In this document: positions 25,421 through 37,200 of the stretch, in pieces
How the letters are laid out: the number at the start of each line of letters is the position of its first letter
How positions within the stretch are numbered: the stretch's first letter is position 1
Origin: Bathynomus jamesi
Lineage: Eukaryota > Arthropoda > Malacostraca > Isopoda > Cirolanidae
Length of the DNA: 64,000 nt
Reading direction: 5' to 3'
Assembly (NCBI GenBank): GCA_023014485.1
Contig: JAJOZX010012042.1
Location: 1-64,000 of the forward strand
The notes under the pieces: model-generated
What the model saw: only the letters and a program-made list of their open reading frames with translations
Database searches by the model: none
Told to the model about the DNA's origin: nothing
Program-made: the position numbers and the translations under genes

Positions 25421-25888
25421 ATATATATTATCATCGAATTTATTACAATTCATTTTGATAAAATGATTATTTCCTGAAGAAGGGTTACTATTAAATGTTT
25501 TCCTCACTTTTTATTCACCTAATTCGATCCCCAAAAGATATAAAAATCCCTTCCACTAATCCATAAAGAGTAAACAACATTTTTCCCCTCATTCTCCTTT
25601 TCGCATTTCATCTGCGTAAGGCAATGTAAATATAAGGAATCGTCTATTGCTCGCTGATTAACCCCTCACTGATTTTGTTCTGGCTAAAGCCAGACAATTT
25701 TATTCAGTTTTGGAAAAGACCTCTGTGAAGTAAAGGGTATGACAATAAATTCAATGTCGATGTAGAAAATTCTAAAGAGTTTTGGAGCACGAAAAGATAA
25801 GGAAAAATAAAGATTTATATCAGATTAATTAAAAATAATAAAACTGTTACAAAATTTACTAAAATAATTTCAACACTGTACTCACCAT
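18560..25888 (-). CDS. Array gene copy II: short Arg-rich plus Ser/Asp-rich secreted protein, truncated last exon
   Basis: Minus-strand exons: ATG at 25886-25888; 22136-22181 ([15 protein letters not shown]); 20425-20463 (13 codons, [14 protein letters not shown] across the junctions); 19524-19619 ([20 protein letters not shown] then [11 protein letters not shown]); last exon from 18636 down to the AATAAA at 18560-18565. Exons 2-4 keep phase 1. The Gly-rich block of exon 3 is deleted, so the vestigial acceptor of unit I joins the normal donor. The last exon has lost its 5' part. From the available acceptor (CTAG at 18637-18640) it reads in an acidic frame ([20 protein letters not shown]) with no stop before the poly(A) signal. 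RSRR fits a furin site. Intron 1 holds a LINE. Possibly a decaying copy. Confidence 0.5.
19199..19423. mobile_element. hAT-like MITE in intron 4 of copy II
   Basis: Ends CAGTGGTTCGTAACC and (inverted) CAGTGGTTCTTAACCT. Flanking octamers ATTTAGAA and AATTGGAA are a degenerate 8-bp duplication. Orthologue of 6707-6931. Confidence 0.65.
20861..20949. mobile_element. 89-bp hairpin insertion with 9-bp duplication
   Basis: GATCACCTGAAGATCA at the left pairs with TGATCTTCAGGTGATC at the right, and CCCCAG pairs with CTGGGG inside. It is flanked by CTAAAGAAC(C) and CTAAATAAC. Unit I has a single CTAAATAAC at the same place. Present in II and II' (62730-62819), absent from I, I' and III. Confidence 0.75.
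21535..22060. repeat. Insertion with perfect 250-bp SINE palindrome (copy II only)
   Basis: 21540-21715 repeats 22545-22700. Then 21757-22006 is a palindrome with arms of about 123 bp and a 4-nt loop. The right arm reads GGGTTCGATTCCC (B box) followed by TCATTTTTCATTATTTCGTT and CTCCTCCTCGTG, a diverged version of the SINE family at 38.4-39.2 kb. Unit II' lacks the whole insertion and has (TA)n at the same place (63474-63513). Confidence 0.75.
22190..23200. other. Unit II/III boundary DNA
   Basis: TATA-like TATATAAA at 22228-22238 upstream of exon 2, then AT-rich DNA matching 300-900 and 63630-64000. No gene is seen. It is intron 1 of gene copy II. Confidence 0.4.
23228..25225 (+). mobile_element. 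5'-truncated non-LTR retrotransposon (LINE), plus strand
   Basis: The frame at 23267-23938 encodes the inter-domain region before the reverse transcriptase ([19 protein letters not shown] ... [19 protein letters not shown] ... [11 protein letters not shown]). Then, after an internal deletion, RT pieces: [13 protein letters not shown] (about 23998-24036), [17 protein letters not shown] and SFADDTKI (about 24155-24275, the FADD active-site box), and the C-terminal [17 protein letters not shown] to LNKLP-like region (24842-25090). Several frameshifts and stops make it dead. The endonuclease domain is missing. The 3' end has AAGCTTGACCTTCGT and then (CA)n(TA)n. It is inserted in intron 1 of gene copy II. 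Confidence 0.85.
25226..25432. repeat. (CA)n(TA)n microsatellites
   Basis: CA/TA tract at 25226-25280 directly after the LINE 3' end and a second (TA)n at 25357-25432 in the unit sequence. The overlapping frames are low complexity only. Confidence 0.9.
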
Positions 25889-25935
25889 CTTTGCTGTCCA
25901 ATAATTATCCTTGTTATCCTACAACGGCAAGCAGG
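25886..25935 (-). CDS. Exon 1 (5'UTR plus ATG) of gene copy II
   Basis: Minus strand ACAGCAAAGATG followed by GTGAGTAC. ATG at 25886-25888. It is about 94% similar to the exon at 1511. The 5' end is approximate, from the TATA position. Confidence 0.6.
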
Positions 25936-25963
25936 AGAGTGTTATGTATACTTGAGTTGAGGT

Positions 25964-25971
25964 TTTATATA
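25964..25971 (-). promoter_or_regulatory. TATA box for gene copy II
   Basis: TATATAAA in CACTATATAAAACC on the minus strand, about 80 nt upstream of the ATG. A LINE insertion begins about 445 bp further upstream (26414). Confidence 0.6.
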
Positions 25972-26413
25972 GTGGCTCAGAGATGGTCAACTCGCCTGCC
26001 ACGTCACGCTGCTAGATGACCCTGCAATCATTATTTTCGAGGCTTGTTTAGTGAGAATAACATTGAATATTTACTTTCTATTCGTTGTTTTTGTGTCCTG
26101 AAGATCAATGTCACTGTGTTTGGGAAACACTGAATCAAAATGGATGAAAAAACTACATTTACCTTATTTTAATTTCTTTACAATGGACTTTTGACCTTTT
26201 AATACGGTGGGGGGGGGGAGATAAAAAAATTCTAAACACAAACGTGTAAGGAGGTCCTCATTTATGCATTTTGAAGTACTGAATTTGAATATAACAAGAA
26301 AATTTTGAATTTAGGTCAATAACACCCGTGAGCATGGGGTCTGAATATTTCCAACCCCTTTGTATGAAAAATTACCTTGTTCCTTATCCGGAATAATGAT
26401 GTAAACGTTTAAT

Positions 26414-28049
26414 TGGTCATAGATACCGCGTTCCTCGTTAACCTGGTTGCTGTTCCGTGCGTTGGTCTCTCTTCACACGAAGGTCAAGCTGGTGGCCCCG
26501 CCTCTAGGTTTGGCTTGGTGGAGGAGCGAGTTGCTTTCTTGCGTTCTCCACCGTTCATAGCCAGGTATACCTGGCTCATCTGGTACCGTCCTGAGCCAGG
26601 CATCTAGTCTTCTCTTGAAAACTTCATCTTTGACCCCTGTAACGTTTCTGAGGTCCTTTGGAAGCTAGTGAAAAAGTCTTGTCCCCCTGCCCTGAAAACC
26701 AAGCTATTTTCCTTCAGTGTTGAGGAGGTTCCTTGTCGGGCCTTTAATTTGGGAACACTACACATTCTGCCTTTCCCATTTTCCAATGTTGTTTGAATGG
26801 TAATTGGATTTAGTTTTAGGTTTGGTACCAGTTTTTCGATCATTTTCCTATGTAGATTATGGTGTAGCTCTCTCTTCTTTCCAGGGAGTACAGATTTAGT
26901 TTACTTTGTCTTTCCCTGTAGTTGATTTCTTTGCAGCCATCAATCTTGGCTGTGAAATGTCTTTGCGTTTCTTCTAGTTTATAAGTTTCTCCCTTTTCTT
27001 ATGGGGACGTCAAAACTGAGCAGTATTCAAGTTTTGGTATAATCAGTGTTTATAGCAGGGGAATCATTACTGACCTGTCCTTCTTTTGAACGTTCTTAGT
27101 ACCTCATGATAATGAACAGGAGTGGGGCAAGTACTGTCCCTTGTGGTACTGAGCTGCGTGCTTCCGATTCTGATGATGATATACCTTGAATTCTGACGAC
27201 CTATAGACGTTCTCTGAGGAAGTTGTAGATCCATTTTCCCACTTTGCCTGTTATTCCCATATATTTAATTTTATATGCTATTATACCGTGATCACATTTG
27301 TCGAAAGCTTTAGCAAAATCTGTGTATATGACATCGTAGTTGTCATTGCCTTCCAGTGCGTCTAGACGTTTTTGTTTTCCTTTTCGCGTAGCTATAGAAG
27401 TATTTTGGATTTTCCTTTATTGCTTCTACCGCCGTTTCCTCTTCCCTCTCTGTATGGTCCTCAATCAGGGCTTGTATTTCCCTATCGACAGCCTCCAGTT
27501 TTTCTTGTATTACTTTCCTGGCATTATCTCCGCAGTTGGCTAACTTCGCCTCCACTCTCTTTATTTTGTGGAATATTCTTCTCTTTTGCCTCTCTAGCCA
27601 GCTCCTCTTTCCTTTTGGCTGTGATTTCGGATCATATTTTTTAAAAATCTCAGCGTTTTGTCTTTCAAGTTTGTTAGTATTTCTTCGGTTGTTTTATTAT
27701 CTAAAACTGTTCTCCACTCTATTTTGGCCATGTGCGATCTCATTGCTTCCCAATTTATAGTCTTGGAGTTTAAGTTAATGGCCCCAAATTTGCTTCATTC
27801 CTCAATATGTGTATTGTCTTTTAATGTTGTCGTCATATATGTTGATATCTCAATTAAGTTGTGGTCTGGGATAATGGTTGGGGTTATTTTTATATCAGCA
27901 ATCAAGTTCGTGTTTTTCTTGAATACCAGATCTAGGCAATTATTTTTTCTGGTATTTTCTGTTATCTCCTGTGTCAGCACAAAATCATTTGTGAGAGCCA
28001 TCAACATTTTTGCTTGCTCCTGGTCTTCTCTTGTGCCCGCCTTGTCCTG

Positions 28050-28089
<40 letters not shown>

Positions 28090-29505
28090 TATTCCTACCC
28101 ACCTTTTTGTATTTTATAAATGGGAAGTTAAAGTCTCCACAGATCATTATATTGGGGGATGGAGGGTTTATGGCCTTTATTAGCTTTCTGATGTCATCAA
28201 TGGCCTCCGAGAATTTTTCGGTTGGGGTGTTTGGAGGGCTATAGATGACTATTAGTATCACGTTTAGTTATTCTATTTTCACTGATAGGAGTTCCACAAA
28301 GCTGTTTGATTTACTTATTATCGTCTCTCTCATATGACCTTCATGTACATATATAGCACAGCCACCTTTACGTCTCGTTGTTCTATCCGCTCTTCGTAAG
28401 TTGAAGCCCTCTATATTTATCTCTTCCTTATCAAGTACAATGTTCGCAGTTTTCATAATTTCTTTGGCAATCCTTAAGATGAGATTCTGTGAGGCATGCG
28501 ATGTCCGCCCTTGTTTCGTCCTTAAATCCTTTCAGGTAGGAAACTTTGTTGAGTGATTGGTTTGGTCTTATTCCTTGAATATTAACCAGGACAATATTTA
28601 TGTTCTTTGTTTTTCGTTGCCCCTTGTGCATTTTAAGTTCGTTTTTCTTCGGTATCACTTGTTTCGTTGCCCTATGATCCTCCGACAGAGATCCGCTTCC
28701 GCCCACCTGTTCTGGTAGCTTCTTGGCCAGAAGTGGTTTGGCTCGGGGGTTTCCAGCTGTGTCAACTGCATGCGTTGCGTGACATTTAGCAGCCGTATCG
28801 TGTCTGCGATGTTGAAAAAAATTTTTTTGTTCGCTTATTGTTTTCCTATTGTTATTTCATTTCTATTGTCATTTAAACTTTGTCCTTTGTTCTTTGAGTC
28901 CGTCGGAAGATGTTGATAGTAGCATTTTTTCCGGTATTTGCAGGTTCCATATTTTGCGCAAGTCCTGCAGATGTCCGGGTGGTAGAATTTGCATTGTCTC
29001 CAAATTTACAATACCATTATTATAGAAGAAATTGCATATTAAGGGATGTTCATATATACATTGTCCTCTTTTAAATCTGCAATTGTCTTTTATACTCGTA
29101 TAATATCTGCATATAATTCCTTCCCCATATTTACTTGTGGCCTTTGTTTTTGCTCCTTATTGAGGGACTTTTCCTATTTGTGCTATTTGTGTTAATGTCC
29201 TTTGTTGCCCTTATACTATCTGTTGGCTTTATACTCTCTTTCGACTGCATGGTTTCGGTCTCGTTGTGTGATGGTATTTGATATTTTTTTCTACTTCGCC
29301 TTTCTTCGTTTCTTCTGTTTTCGTCTCTTCTTTATTCCCACTTTCCTCTTTCATTTTCTTCTCGTAGTCTCTTTCTGCTTTAATTACTCTAAAAGAGTTT
29401 AATTTGGTTATGCAGTTTTCGCAGAAATTTTTTTTCCTATTAAGTTGCTTCGCGTTCGTTATGAGGGAGATATTTTCATCGTCCCATTCATGGCATCTAA
29501 AATTA
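26414..29505 (-). mobile_element. Non-LTR retrotransposon (LINE), minus strand, with ORF1, endonuclease and RT remnants
   Basis: Order along the minus strand: ORF1 remains with a Cys/His knuckle region (CKFYHPDICRTCAKYGTCKY at about 28930-28995); endonuclease-like EEP domain pieces (NIVLVNIQGIRPNQSLNK, IACLTESHL, GGCAIYVHEG, VIYSPPN, MICGDFNFP; 28705-28090); SDHNLIEI-like end (PDHNLIEISTYM, about 27840-27880); inter-domain region (KENPKYFYSYAKRKTK); RT pieces ([28 protein letters not shown]; about 27330-27110); C-terminal MIEKLVPNLKLNPITIQTTL (26843 down). Same family as 23228-25225. Frameshifts, a (TA)n insertion at 28055-28090 and internal deletions make it inactive. The empty site is at about 1999 in unit I. 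Confidence 0.85.
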
Positions 29506-29768
29506 GATATTTAACCAAATATATTTTATCCAAACCTTGAAATTGGGGACTCTAAATAAATATCTGTATCTGTGACTTTCAGGGTGATCTAGAATGACCA
29601 TTAGCTTTAAAACGTAATAATGTACCGTTTATGCACAAACAATATCTGAAAATGTTTGTTTTACGAGTACAATACAAAATAGCAAATAAAGCATCACAGT
29701 GCTCACAGAACCGACTTTATCCGAACATCTTGTTATTTACCCCTTCGAAGTTGTTAATGTTGGCTCTC

Positions 29769-31570
29769 TCACCCATGTTGAAACAATTCATGTAGGTTTT
29801 TATGTTTTTCGCATATTTTGATGAAGTCATCATCTTGTTGTCCATCCTCAGACGAAAAAACTCTTTGACACACGAGCGACGTGTTTTTCGAGTATCTAAC
29901 CTCTGTGTACAGTCTATCCACTTTCTCCTTCTCAGAGATGTTTACTCTGTTAAGGAACTGGTCCATTTCAGTTTCTGAAAAACTTCATTTTTCTGTCGCT
30001 CGATGGCCATGTTATCAACTTCTTTTTCATTTAGTCTATTCCTCTTCAGAGCTTTTTGTTTTTCAATCCATGACAGCCTCATTTTTTTCAGTTCAGTTGC
30101 TTTCGTTCGATACTTACTGAATGTGCCATGTTCTGTCTCACTTATCAGGTCAGCACTCTGTCGCTTCACTAACACAGATGATGCTCCCGCAAGCTGCCCG
30201 ATGCCACGAACCGAGAATTCATAGTTCACAACACCCACAGAGTGCTGTTCGACAAGATTATGATGATGGACATGCTTGGGCTTTTCTGAGGGAGTAGTTC
30301 AATTCAGTACTGCTGTGTTTGGCCTTCAATCTCACAAAATTCGAAAATATGGCCTTTTTGGTGCTCAAAACTGGCCGCCAATATCTTCAGCAAGGGCTTT
30401 ATTAGCCGTATCAACTGGTCCTTGTGCAGTTTACTATATTCGCGTATGGACTGCACAAACTCATGCTTGTATAGGCTCTCTTGGAAGGTTATATCACTGA
30501 CGAAATTGAAAGCGGGCGTATCCACGGACAGAAGAGACTCAGCCGTTGTTTCTTTGAGCTCTTCCTACAGAATTTTAAATGCAGGAGTCAGTTAACCATA
30601 TGTTGTCGAGCTGGACGTCGTCAGTCTAATGAGAGGGTTTATCAGGTGAATGCTAATGAGGGAACCAGCACAGAGGAACACGTAAAAAAATGCGATTTCC
30701 TCAAATGATCTGCAGATACTGATCACCTGGTTGGTGGTGTGACAAATCCCTGCAAAGAACTGTCTTCCATTTTCGCAGTTGTACAGCGTCGTTCCTGCAC
30801 AGCTTGTGGGTCGATCAAACCGCTCGTCCTTTAGTGAGAGGTTCTGATTCTTCTCGAATTGTATTGCTTCATCGAATTCGCATGGGTAGTTCCATTGCTT
30901 GTGATCAAAGTCATGATTCACGATTCTTGTAAAGCAGTCAATCAATTTTTTTTAATGCAGGAAGGAGGGGTTAAGGGCGAAAGCCGTCAAAAATGCATTC
31001 CCTCCAAAAGAAGAAAAAGAGAGAGTTGAAATCAAGGCCTCTAAAGCTCTTAAAACCTATAACATTTTTGTTTTAAATTTTGAAAAAAATGTGTAGTGTG
31101 TAAGGTGGATATATGTGTAGTGAAGAATAGAGGGAGAAGAGTGTGTTTCAGAGCATGCTGGACTGCTCACAAGGTAGATGAGACACGGAAAGAGATCAGC
31201 TAAAGAGGACAGTAACAGGAGAAACGGGAGTTCTAGCACTCCCTGTCTCCTGCCTAACGTCTCTCCCAGAGTACTGTCCTGATGGATTGGTGTCTACAAT
31301 CCCCTGCAACATGTCTACAATCTCGTCAATTAGTAATTGCTCTGTTGCACTGTTCTTTCCATTAGTAGAGTCGACCAAGAATGCTGCATAGATTTTATTC
31401 TCCCATATTTCTTGTTCATTGGATATCCAAAACTTTACAAGCACCCTGATGAACATCAGGGAAGGATGCATGTTGCAGAACAAGTGAAACTTGGGATATT
31501 GATCATCGAACTCCAAAATATTGCAAACAGGTTCCTCAACGTTCAAATTGTGGGACGTTTGATCTGTCAA
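29769..31570 (-). pseudogene. Decayed coding block of unknown origin (longest copy)
   Basis: Successive minus-strand frames of 124, 117, 73, 98 and 65 codons (31196-31570, 30592-30945, 30304-30525, 29942-30238, 29769-29966) have ordinary amino-acid composition and follow one another in order, which suggests one former protein of about 550-600 aa interrupted by frameshifts, or a multi-exon gene. The fourth frame is rich in Lys/Glu/Arg and looks helical (KATELKKMRLSWIEKQKALK). Units I and I' keep only the ends (2220-3016, 42214-43010). I recognise no family. It could be a captured viral, transposon or host gene. Confidence 0.4.
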
Positions 31571-32136
31571 TACAAAGCTTATGCGTGAGTAAAGTGATTC
31601 TAATGTTACTTCTCAAATTACTGTCGAAGAACGCTCTAAACCAGTGGTATTTAACCTGGGGATAATTACCTAGGGCGGATAATTCGTCCTTTTTTGGAGG
31701 GTTAAGAGCTGGGGCGACTGTCCCAAAAAAAAGCCGAGTTATATTTTCCCCGAGGTTGCCTCTTTTCGTAAGTCGCTTGTTTCCTCAAATTCCGATAACT
31801 TTCAAAGCGGGGTAACCTGAAGTGATGTTAGTAGAATAAGTAAACAACGAATTGCTTATTGATTATTATAGCTCAACCTAAAATAAAATCAATTAAATTC
31901 GCAGTATGGCCAAAGTACACATTCCTCTCAATTCATGTAAGGGGTGTTACAAAAGTCGTGGTGATTTTTTATTCAGTAATTTTTATCACATTTTTAAACA
32001 GTTTTATTTTTTAAAGAAATCGTAAACTGAGCATGGTTTATCCAAAAAAGAAAACTGGAAAATCCGGATTGTTAGTTGCAACGTCGTATTCAGATTTTTA
32101 TCATTACATCATATCATTGTTGCCTCGAAAGTTTTC

Positions 32137-32466
32137 ATGTTCTCCGAAGAAGTCAAATCGTATAGCGCAAGCGCTGCATTTGGTGTGGCGTCGCGTTTGT
32201 TTGCTGATGTCTTTCGCAACGTCGAGTCTCAGCTCCGTAATTATAAAGCCGATGTCGATAGTCTGTACAGTTCCTTTAGCCTGAAATGGATAAACGAAAT
32301 TTTGCAATTTTCTGTAAACAGTAGTCCGAGTAGTCTGCCAAAACATCCTAAAATCCTGAACCCCCCTACCCCCGCCCCCCCACAACAAAACACGACTTCT
32401 GCAACACTCCTTATTTTGAAAAAACAGAACAAAAACCTTCGATATTTTCGAAGGACAGTTTGTTAA
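32137..32466 (+). other. Open frame conserved in all five units, coding status unclear
   Basis: The plus frame reads SEEVKSYSASAAFGVASRLF then ADVFRNVESQLRNYKADVDS. The same frame in unit II reads ADVVRNVERQLNNYKVDVDG. The opposite strand is also open (TVQTIDIGFIITELRLDVAK). Conserved at 4090-4371, 16040-16279, 44079-44339 and 57957-58319. The start context differs and units I, II, I' and II' stop soon after, so a shared relic is more likely than an active gene. Confidence 0.3.
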
Positions 32467-33380
32467 CTTTTCCCTAAAATTTCCATACTACTCTCAAAGC
32501 ACATATTTTAGAGTTAAAGTGTACGATGAACGAACAAAACATGTCCGTCACTTAACGAGGGATAAGGAAAACATAGCACTTTCGGGTAACAATTATTATA
32601 ACTACAAAATGAAAACAAGTTAGATGAAAAAAAGCACAAAAAGTATGAAATGAGATGTATATCAAATAATATATTAAATAAATATAATTTATATGCGATA
32701 ATCCATGTTTCGCTTCGCATTCCAATTGATCAATATTCAGAGGGCAAAGATACGATGTATTTCTGGTACCTGTAGGAAGAGAAGAAGGAGATTTTATGAC
32801 TCGCACATAAAAACATGACCATGCAGGTAATTTACTTTAAGCAAAAAGAGTACAGTTGCACAAAAAAGTTACATTTATTAGTTAAAGTCCTATAAATGAT
32901 CAGTATTAGAGTGTACTTTTCACATAAATAAAACAAAAACTATTATTTCATTATATTTTAAAAGCTATATTAACAAGTACCTCTGTGAGCAGAACAGTGT
33001 TTTGATCATTCTCGTAAAAGCTCTGTACGTAACTATTTATAGAGAGAAAAAATGCCACGGTTGACTGGTTTATAAGAATCATTGTTACTGAAAAAATACA
33101 GTATAATTAAAGAGTGATGTGTGTTGAGGTATATGCTGTAAATCTATGTACTGTAATTATTGTTTCGAATAACGATGACATTCCAAACAGTAAATTTCCC
33201 TGTAATTCCCAGTGAATTTTATTAATTTAAGAAATTACAATAACTAATTTATATTATGTCCGTTTTCTCACTGGATCAGTTGCTCGGATATAATGAGCAC
33301 CTGACCTCCAAAGAAATTAGAAATTGATTAGCCCCAATTTACCTTTCAAATTATGAACATATCGTAAACTTTTATCTCTC

Positions 33381-33578
33381 ATATGATAATAAAAACCCAC
33401 TCTAATAGACAGAGTTTATTTCCACAACAGTGACCACTGGCATCCTCTTCGTTTTTCTGTATCCACCCGAAGAGGATGCCAGTGGGCATCGAAACTGTTG
33501 TGGAAATAAACTCTCTCTATTAGAGTGAGTTTTTAGTATCATATTTTGACCTTCACGTAGAAAAGTGAAGTTTTTTGC
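33381..33578. mobile_element. Hairpin insertion with 11-12-bp target duplication (unit III only)
   Basis: ATATGATAATAAAAACCCAC at the left pairs with the inverted right end (ATATGATACTAAAAACTCAC), and the stem continues for about 75 bp around CCACTGGCATCCTCTTCG. TTTTATCTCTCA occurs on both sides (33370-33381 and 33579-33590). Unit I has a single copy and no insert. Confidence 0.75.
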
Positions 33579-33829
33579 TTTTATCTCTCACTTTTTATAG
33601 AGATTATTGTAGTGATATTCATTACCAATTATTACCAGTGACCAATAATTACTACTAATTCCCATCTTGCAACCACGGTCCTCTTCATAACATTTATCGG
33701 TAAGAAAAATTACGACAATTCTTTTCACACAAATTAAGTTTGATCATTTCCAGATTTGAGTTTGACGAACGGGACAAGTTCTTCCCAAAACCTTTGCCTT
33801 TTAAAATTTTTGTGGGTTGTATCGTTTTA

Positions 33830-33855
33830 TATATATATTATATATATATATATAT

Positions 33856-33912
<57 letters not shown>
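33830..33912. repeat. Composite microsatellite (TA)n(GT)n(GA)n
   Basis: Equivalent of 5572-5737, shorter, just past the poly(A) site of gene copy III. Confidence 0.95.
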
Positions 33913-33947
33913 AAGAATGGAAAAATAAATGTTAGTATAAATTACTT

Positions 33948-34234
33948 TTATTTTTTTCCAAATCCTTCGTACTCATATTTTCCTCTTCGGTATCCTCTGT
34001 ACCCATATTCTCTGTTGCCACCATATTTACCCCCATAATATCCTCCATATCCACGTCCTCCTCTGCTGCCTCCTCCTCCGCCTCCGCCTCTGTCCCCGCC
34101 TCCCCTCCCTCCGTAATTTCTGCCTCCTATTCCACCTTCAATAATAAAAATCATTTTCTCTCTTCTACCGCCTCCACCGCCTCTGCTTCCACGGCCTCTG
34201 CCTCTACCGCCTCTGCCTCTTCCACGATATGATC
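33948..34234 (-). CDS. Copy III exon 5 (Arg/Gly and Gly/Tyr-rich tail)
   Basis: Acceptor AAG before GATCATATCG on the minus strand. 94 residues to TAA. It starts with RG/RGR repeats (strongly basic), has one hydrophobic patch (KMIFIIEGG), then [14 protein letters not shown] repeats and a charged end [10 protein letters not shown]. Compared with copy I it has more Arg and a later stop. Confidence 0.65.
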
Positions 34235-37200
34235 CTTGGAAAGAGAGTAAAAAGAATCGTAATACCTTCAAAATATTGTAATATCTTCATTTTAAAAGTT
34301 ACATGAATTGGTCTTTAAATATATTTCGCAGTAATGAAACAAGTAAAATGACTCAGTTGGAGGTAAAATCAAGGATAAAATATACTTAATTTATTGAAAT
34401 TAAAATGCGAAAGCTTTCGATCAACTTCGTTAGTTTCATCAAGGTCAGAGGAAGATCGTAGCATTTCAAACAATAGAAAGTTAACTTATTATACAAATGA
34501 AATGTTTAATGTCCACTTTATACATATTTGAAATACTTAAATAACGTTTTCAGATATTTGAAATATCTAGTAAACATTTCAAAATAACTATTATTCATTT
34601 CAAAAAGTTAAGTTCAATATGAAATGTCGAGTAGACGTTTCATATATCTAACGAAACGTCTAGTACCGCTTAGAGTGTTGACAGATGGAACTAATTTTGA
34701 TAATTCCACTGAAAAGGATAAAACTCATAAATACTCATGATCCCACAACAGTACATTTGTCGCTTACCTTCCGAAGAACCGGAGTCCGAATCCGAGTCCG
34801 AGTCCGAATCGGAGTAGTTCGAGTCCGAATCCGAGTCGGAATTGGAGTAGCTCGAGTCCGAATCCGAGTCCGAATTGGAGTAGTTCGAGTCCGAATCCGA
34901 GTACGAGTCGTCATCGCCCCCATAACCTATAAAATTACAACAGCAATTTGAATGTTAATTAAAAGTGACTGAAACTGACATGTATTGTTCATAATAGTAT
35001 AAAAATTATGGGCTTGTATTGAATGTGTGTATGTATTTTTGTATGAATGTACGTACGTATTTATATACTATGTAGTGGAAACTGTTTTAAAGTTTGTAAT
35101 GAGAATGGCGCGATTTGTCTGAATAAAATTAACTTTTTTTGGCGTTTTTAACACTATTTATGAAGGAATCAAGATCACCAGCAATGTGTGTAGGTATTTA
35201 TAACGTTCTATTCGTATCTTTATATGTATCTTTATATGTATCTTTACGTGAATGCTTAATGTGAATCTTTATGTGCATCTTTATGTGTATGTATACAGTA
35301 TGTGTATTTTTAATGTAAATATAATTATTATTTAGAGTAAGAAATATTTGCTCTTAAAAATCTAATCTCTTAACTAATGTTATCTTTTTAACTTTTTTCC
35401 TTTGGTAAAATAGTTTGGTATCAATACTTTAGTATATCAATCGTTTTATGATAAATCTTTTTTTTATTTTTACCACGCGCTATAAAAAGCAGAAATAGTC
35501 GATTTGATAGCAATTTCAACAATGAATTTTAGCAATTTTAGCAATGAATTTTTAACTGTTTTGTTTATATAATATAATAATGATAAATCATTTCCTTTTT
35601 CTAAATTACATTAAGTTTACACGTGTATAAGAAAGTGAATGCATTGTCTATACATTACTCACCTCCTTTGATATAACGAAGGCCTCCTGGTCCGAAGGAA
35701 TAATTTCCTGATCCTCCTCCTCCGTGTCCATATCCTCCTACTTCTCCATATTCATGTCCTCCTGTTGGTGTTCCTGTTGGTGTTCCTGGTGGTGTTCCTG
35801 TTGGTGTTCCTGTTGGTGTTCCTGGTGGTGTTCCTGGTGGTGTTCCTGGTGGTGTTCCTGTGGTGTTCCTGGTGGTGCTTCTGTTGGTGCTCCCTCCGGT
35901 GCTCCTGTTGGTGCTTCTGTTGGTGCTCCTCCTTGCCCTTCAGATAATTCTAGTAATGAAAGTAAAAAAAGTATGAATTAATTATCAAGTAATTTATAAA
36001 AAAAATCATTTTCTAAGCATTCGCTCTTGAGTCCTACTCCCTGTATTAAAAATAAAATACTTAAACTTGCGAAACAATTCGCAAATAGTGACCACGTAAA
36101 CTAATGTAAAAGTAAATGATACCCTTTGTAAAAGGTAAAAGTTGAGCCCAAATCTATCTTTCAACAAAGGATTACAAATTTAAATATTTAAAATTTCTCT
36201 TGAAAAGTAATTGATTTTCTTTTCAAAAAATTTGGGGAAAGGTATTGAAAGCAGGAGTGAGCGAAATGTCACTTTGAATTATTATTATTATTATTATTAT
36301 TATTATTGAAAACTATGAACAGTTAATCACAGTGCGAAAAGTTCATAGAAATCCTTATGCACGACTGGACATAGTTTGAAGCAACATAGAAAACTATCAA
36401 TGACGATCAACCAACGTAATACTAAAAGATGGAGAAGGACCGTAGGAATATGACGATTGCAATTAAAAAATTGTAAAAATTCCAATAACTTTTGGTTCAA
36501 CATAATACTTATTTTAGGCAAAAATTTAAAATTTTATATGTAATTTTTCCAAACTTTTTAAATACTAAAATATACTAAATAACTTTACTATATTTTGATT
36601 AATTAAGAGAATAAATCCATAAAATGATGTCTTTCATTATACGAAGAACAAAAATGTGTCCCATATTTCAAGACTTTTCAGCGATAATTGTTCTTGATGA
36701 GTTACGAAGAATATGAAACTTTACAGAACGATTATCCATTTTAATAAAGGTCTACTGTAAGAGTACTAAAACTTGGACAGTAGTTTCAGTATTTAATTCA
36801 ACAAAAGTAATTTATAATGATACAGAAACTACAGTAAGTTGAGGGCGTATGGAGCGAAAAGTTATCGTGAATTCGATGCATTTATATATTATATATTAGG
36901 GTGTCCCAAACTCATAGGGGGCCAAAATTTTTTTCGGGATACAAATCCGCTCGTGTTGCGCTCTTTTGATGTTTCCCATTAGAAGTCTTCCTGTAAAATT
37001 TCAGAGAGATCGAAGGAAATTTAAAGGTCCCGAACTTTGAACACTTTATTTCTCCTCTTAACTGAAAGGCAAATTAACTGAAATATTTCTCTCAAAAGTT
37101 CCATCACAAAGATGATTATACAAAATAAACATGTATTTTAATCTTAACACACAAACAACAATTTCAAAGCATCACATTTATGCATTTTAACTAAACACGT

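Noticed and set aside
29769..31570. Endogenous large DNA virus fragment
   Set aside because: Considered because crustacean genomes can carry such insertions near TTAGG repeats, but I can recognise no viral protein here and the TTAGG tracts are 15 kb away in a foldback element. Left as unknown.
34685..34951. Arg/Thr or Val/Arg repeat proteins opposite the Ser/Asp exon
   Set aside because: They are shadows of the TCGGAC-type codons of exon 4 on the minus strand.
35724..35981. Cys/Trp-rich plus-strand protein
   Set aside because: Shadow of the 12-nt Gly/Thr/Pro repeat of exon 3 on the minus strand.
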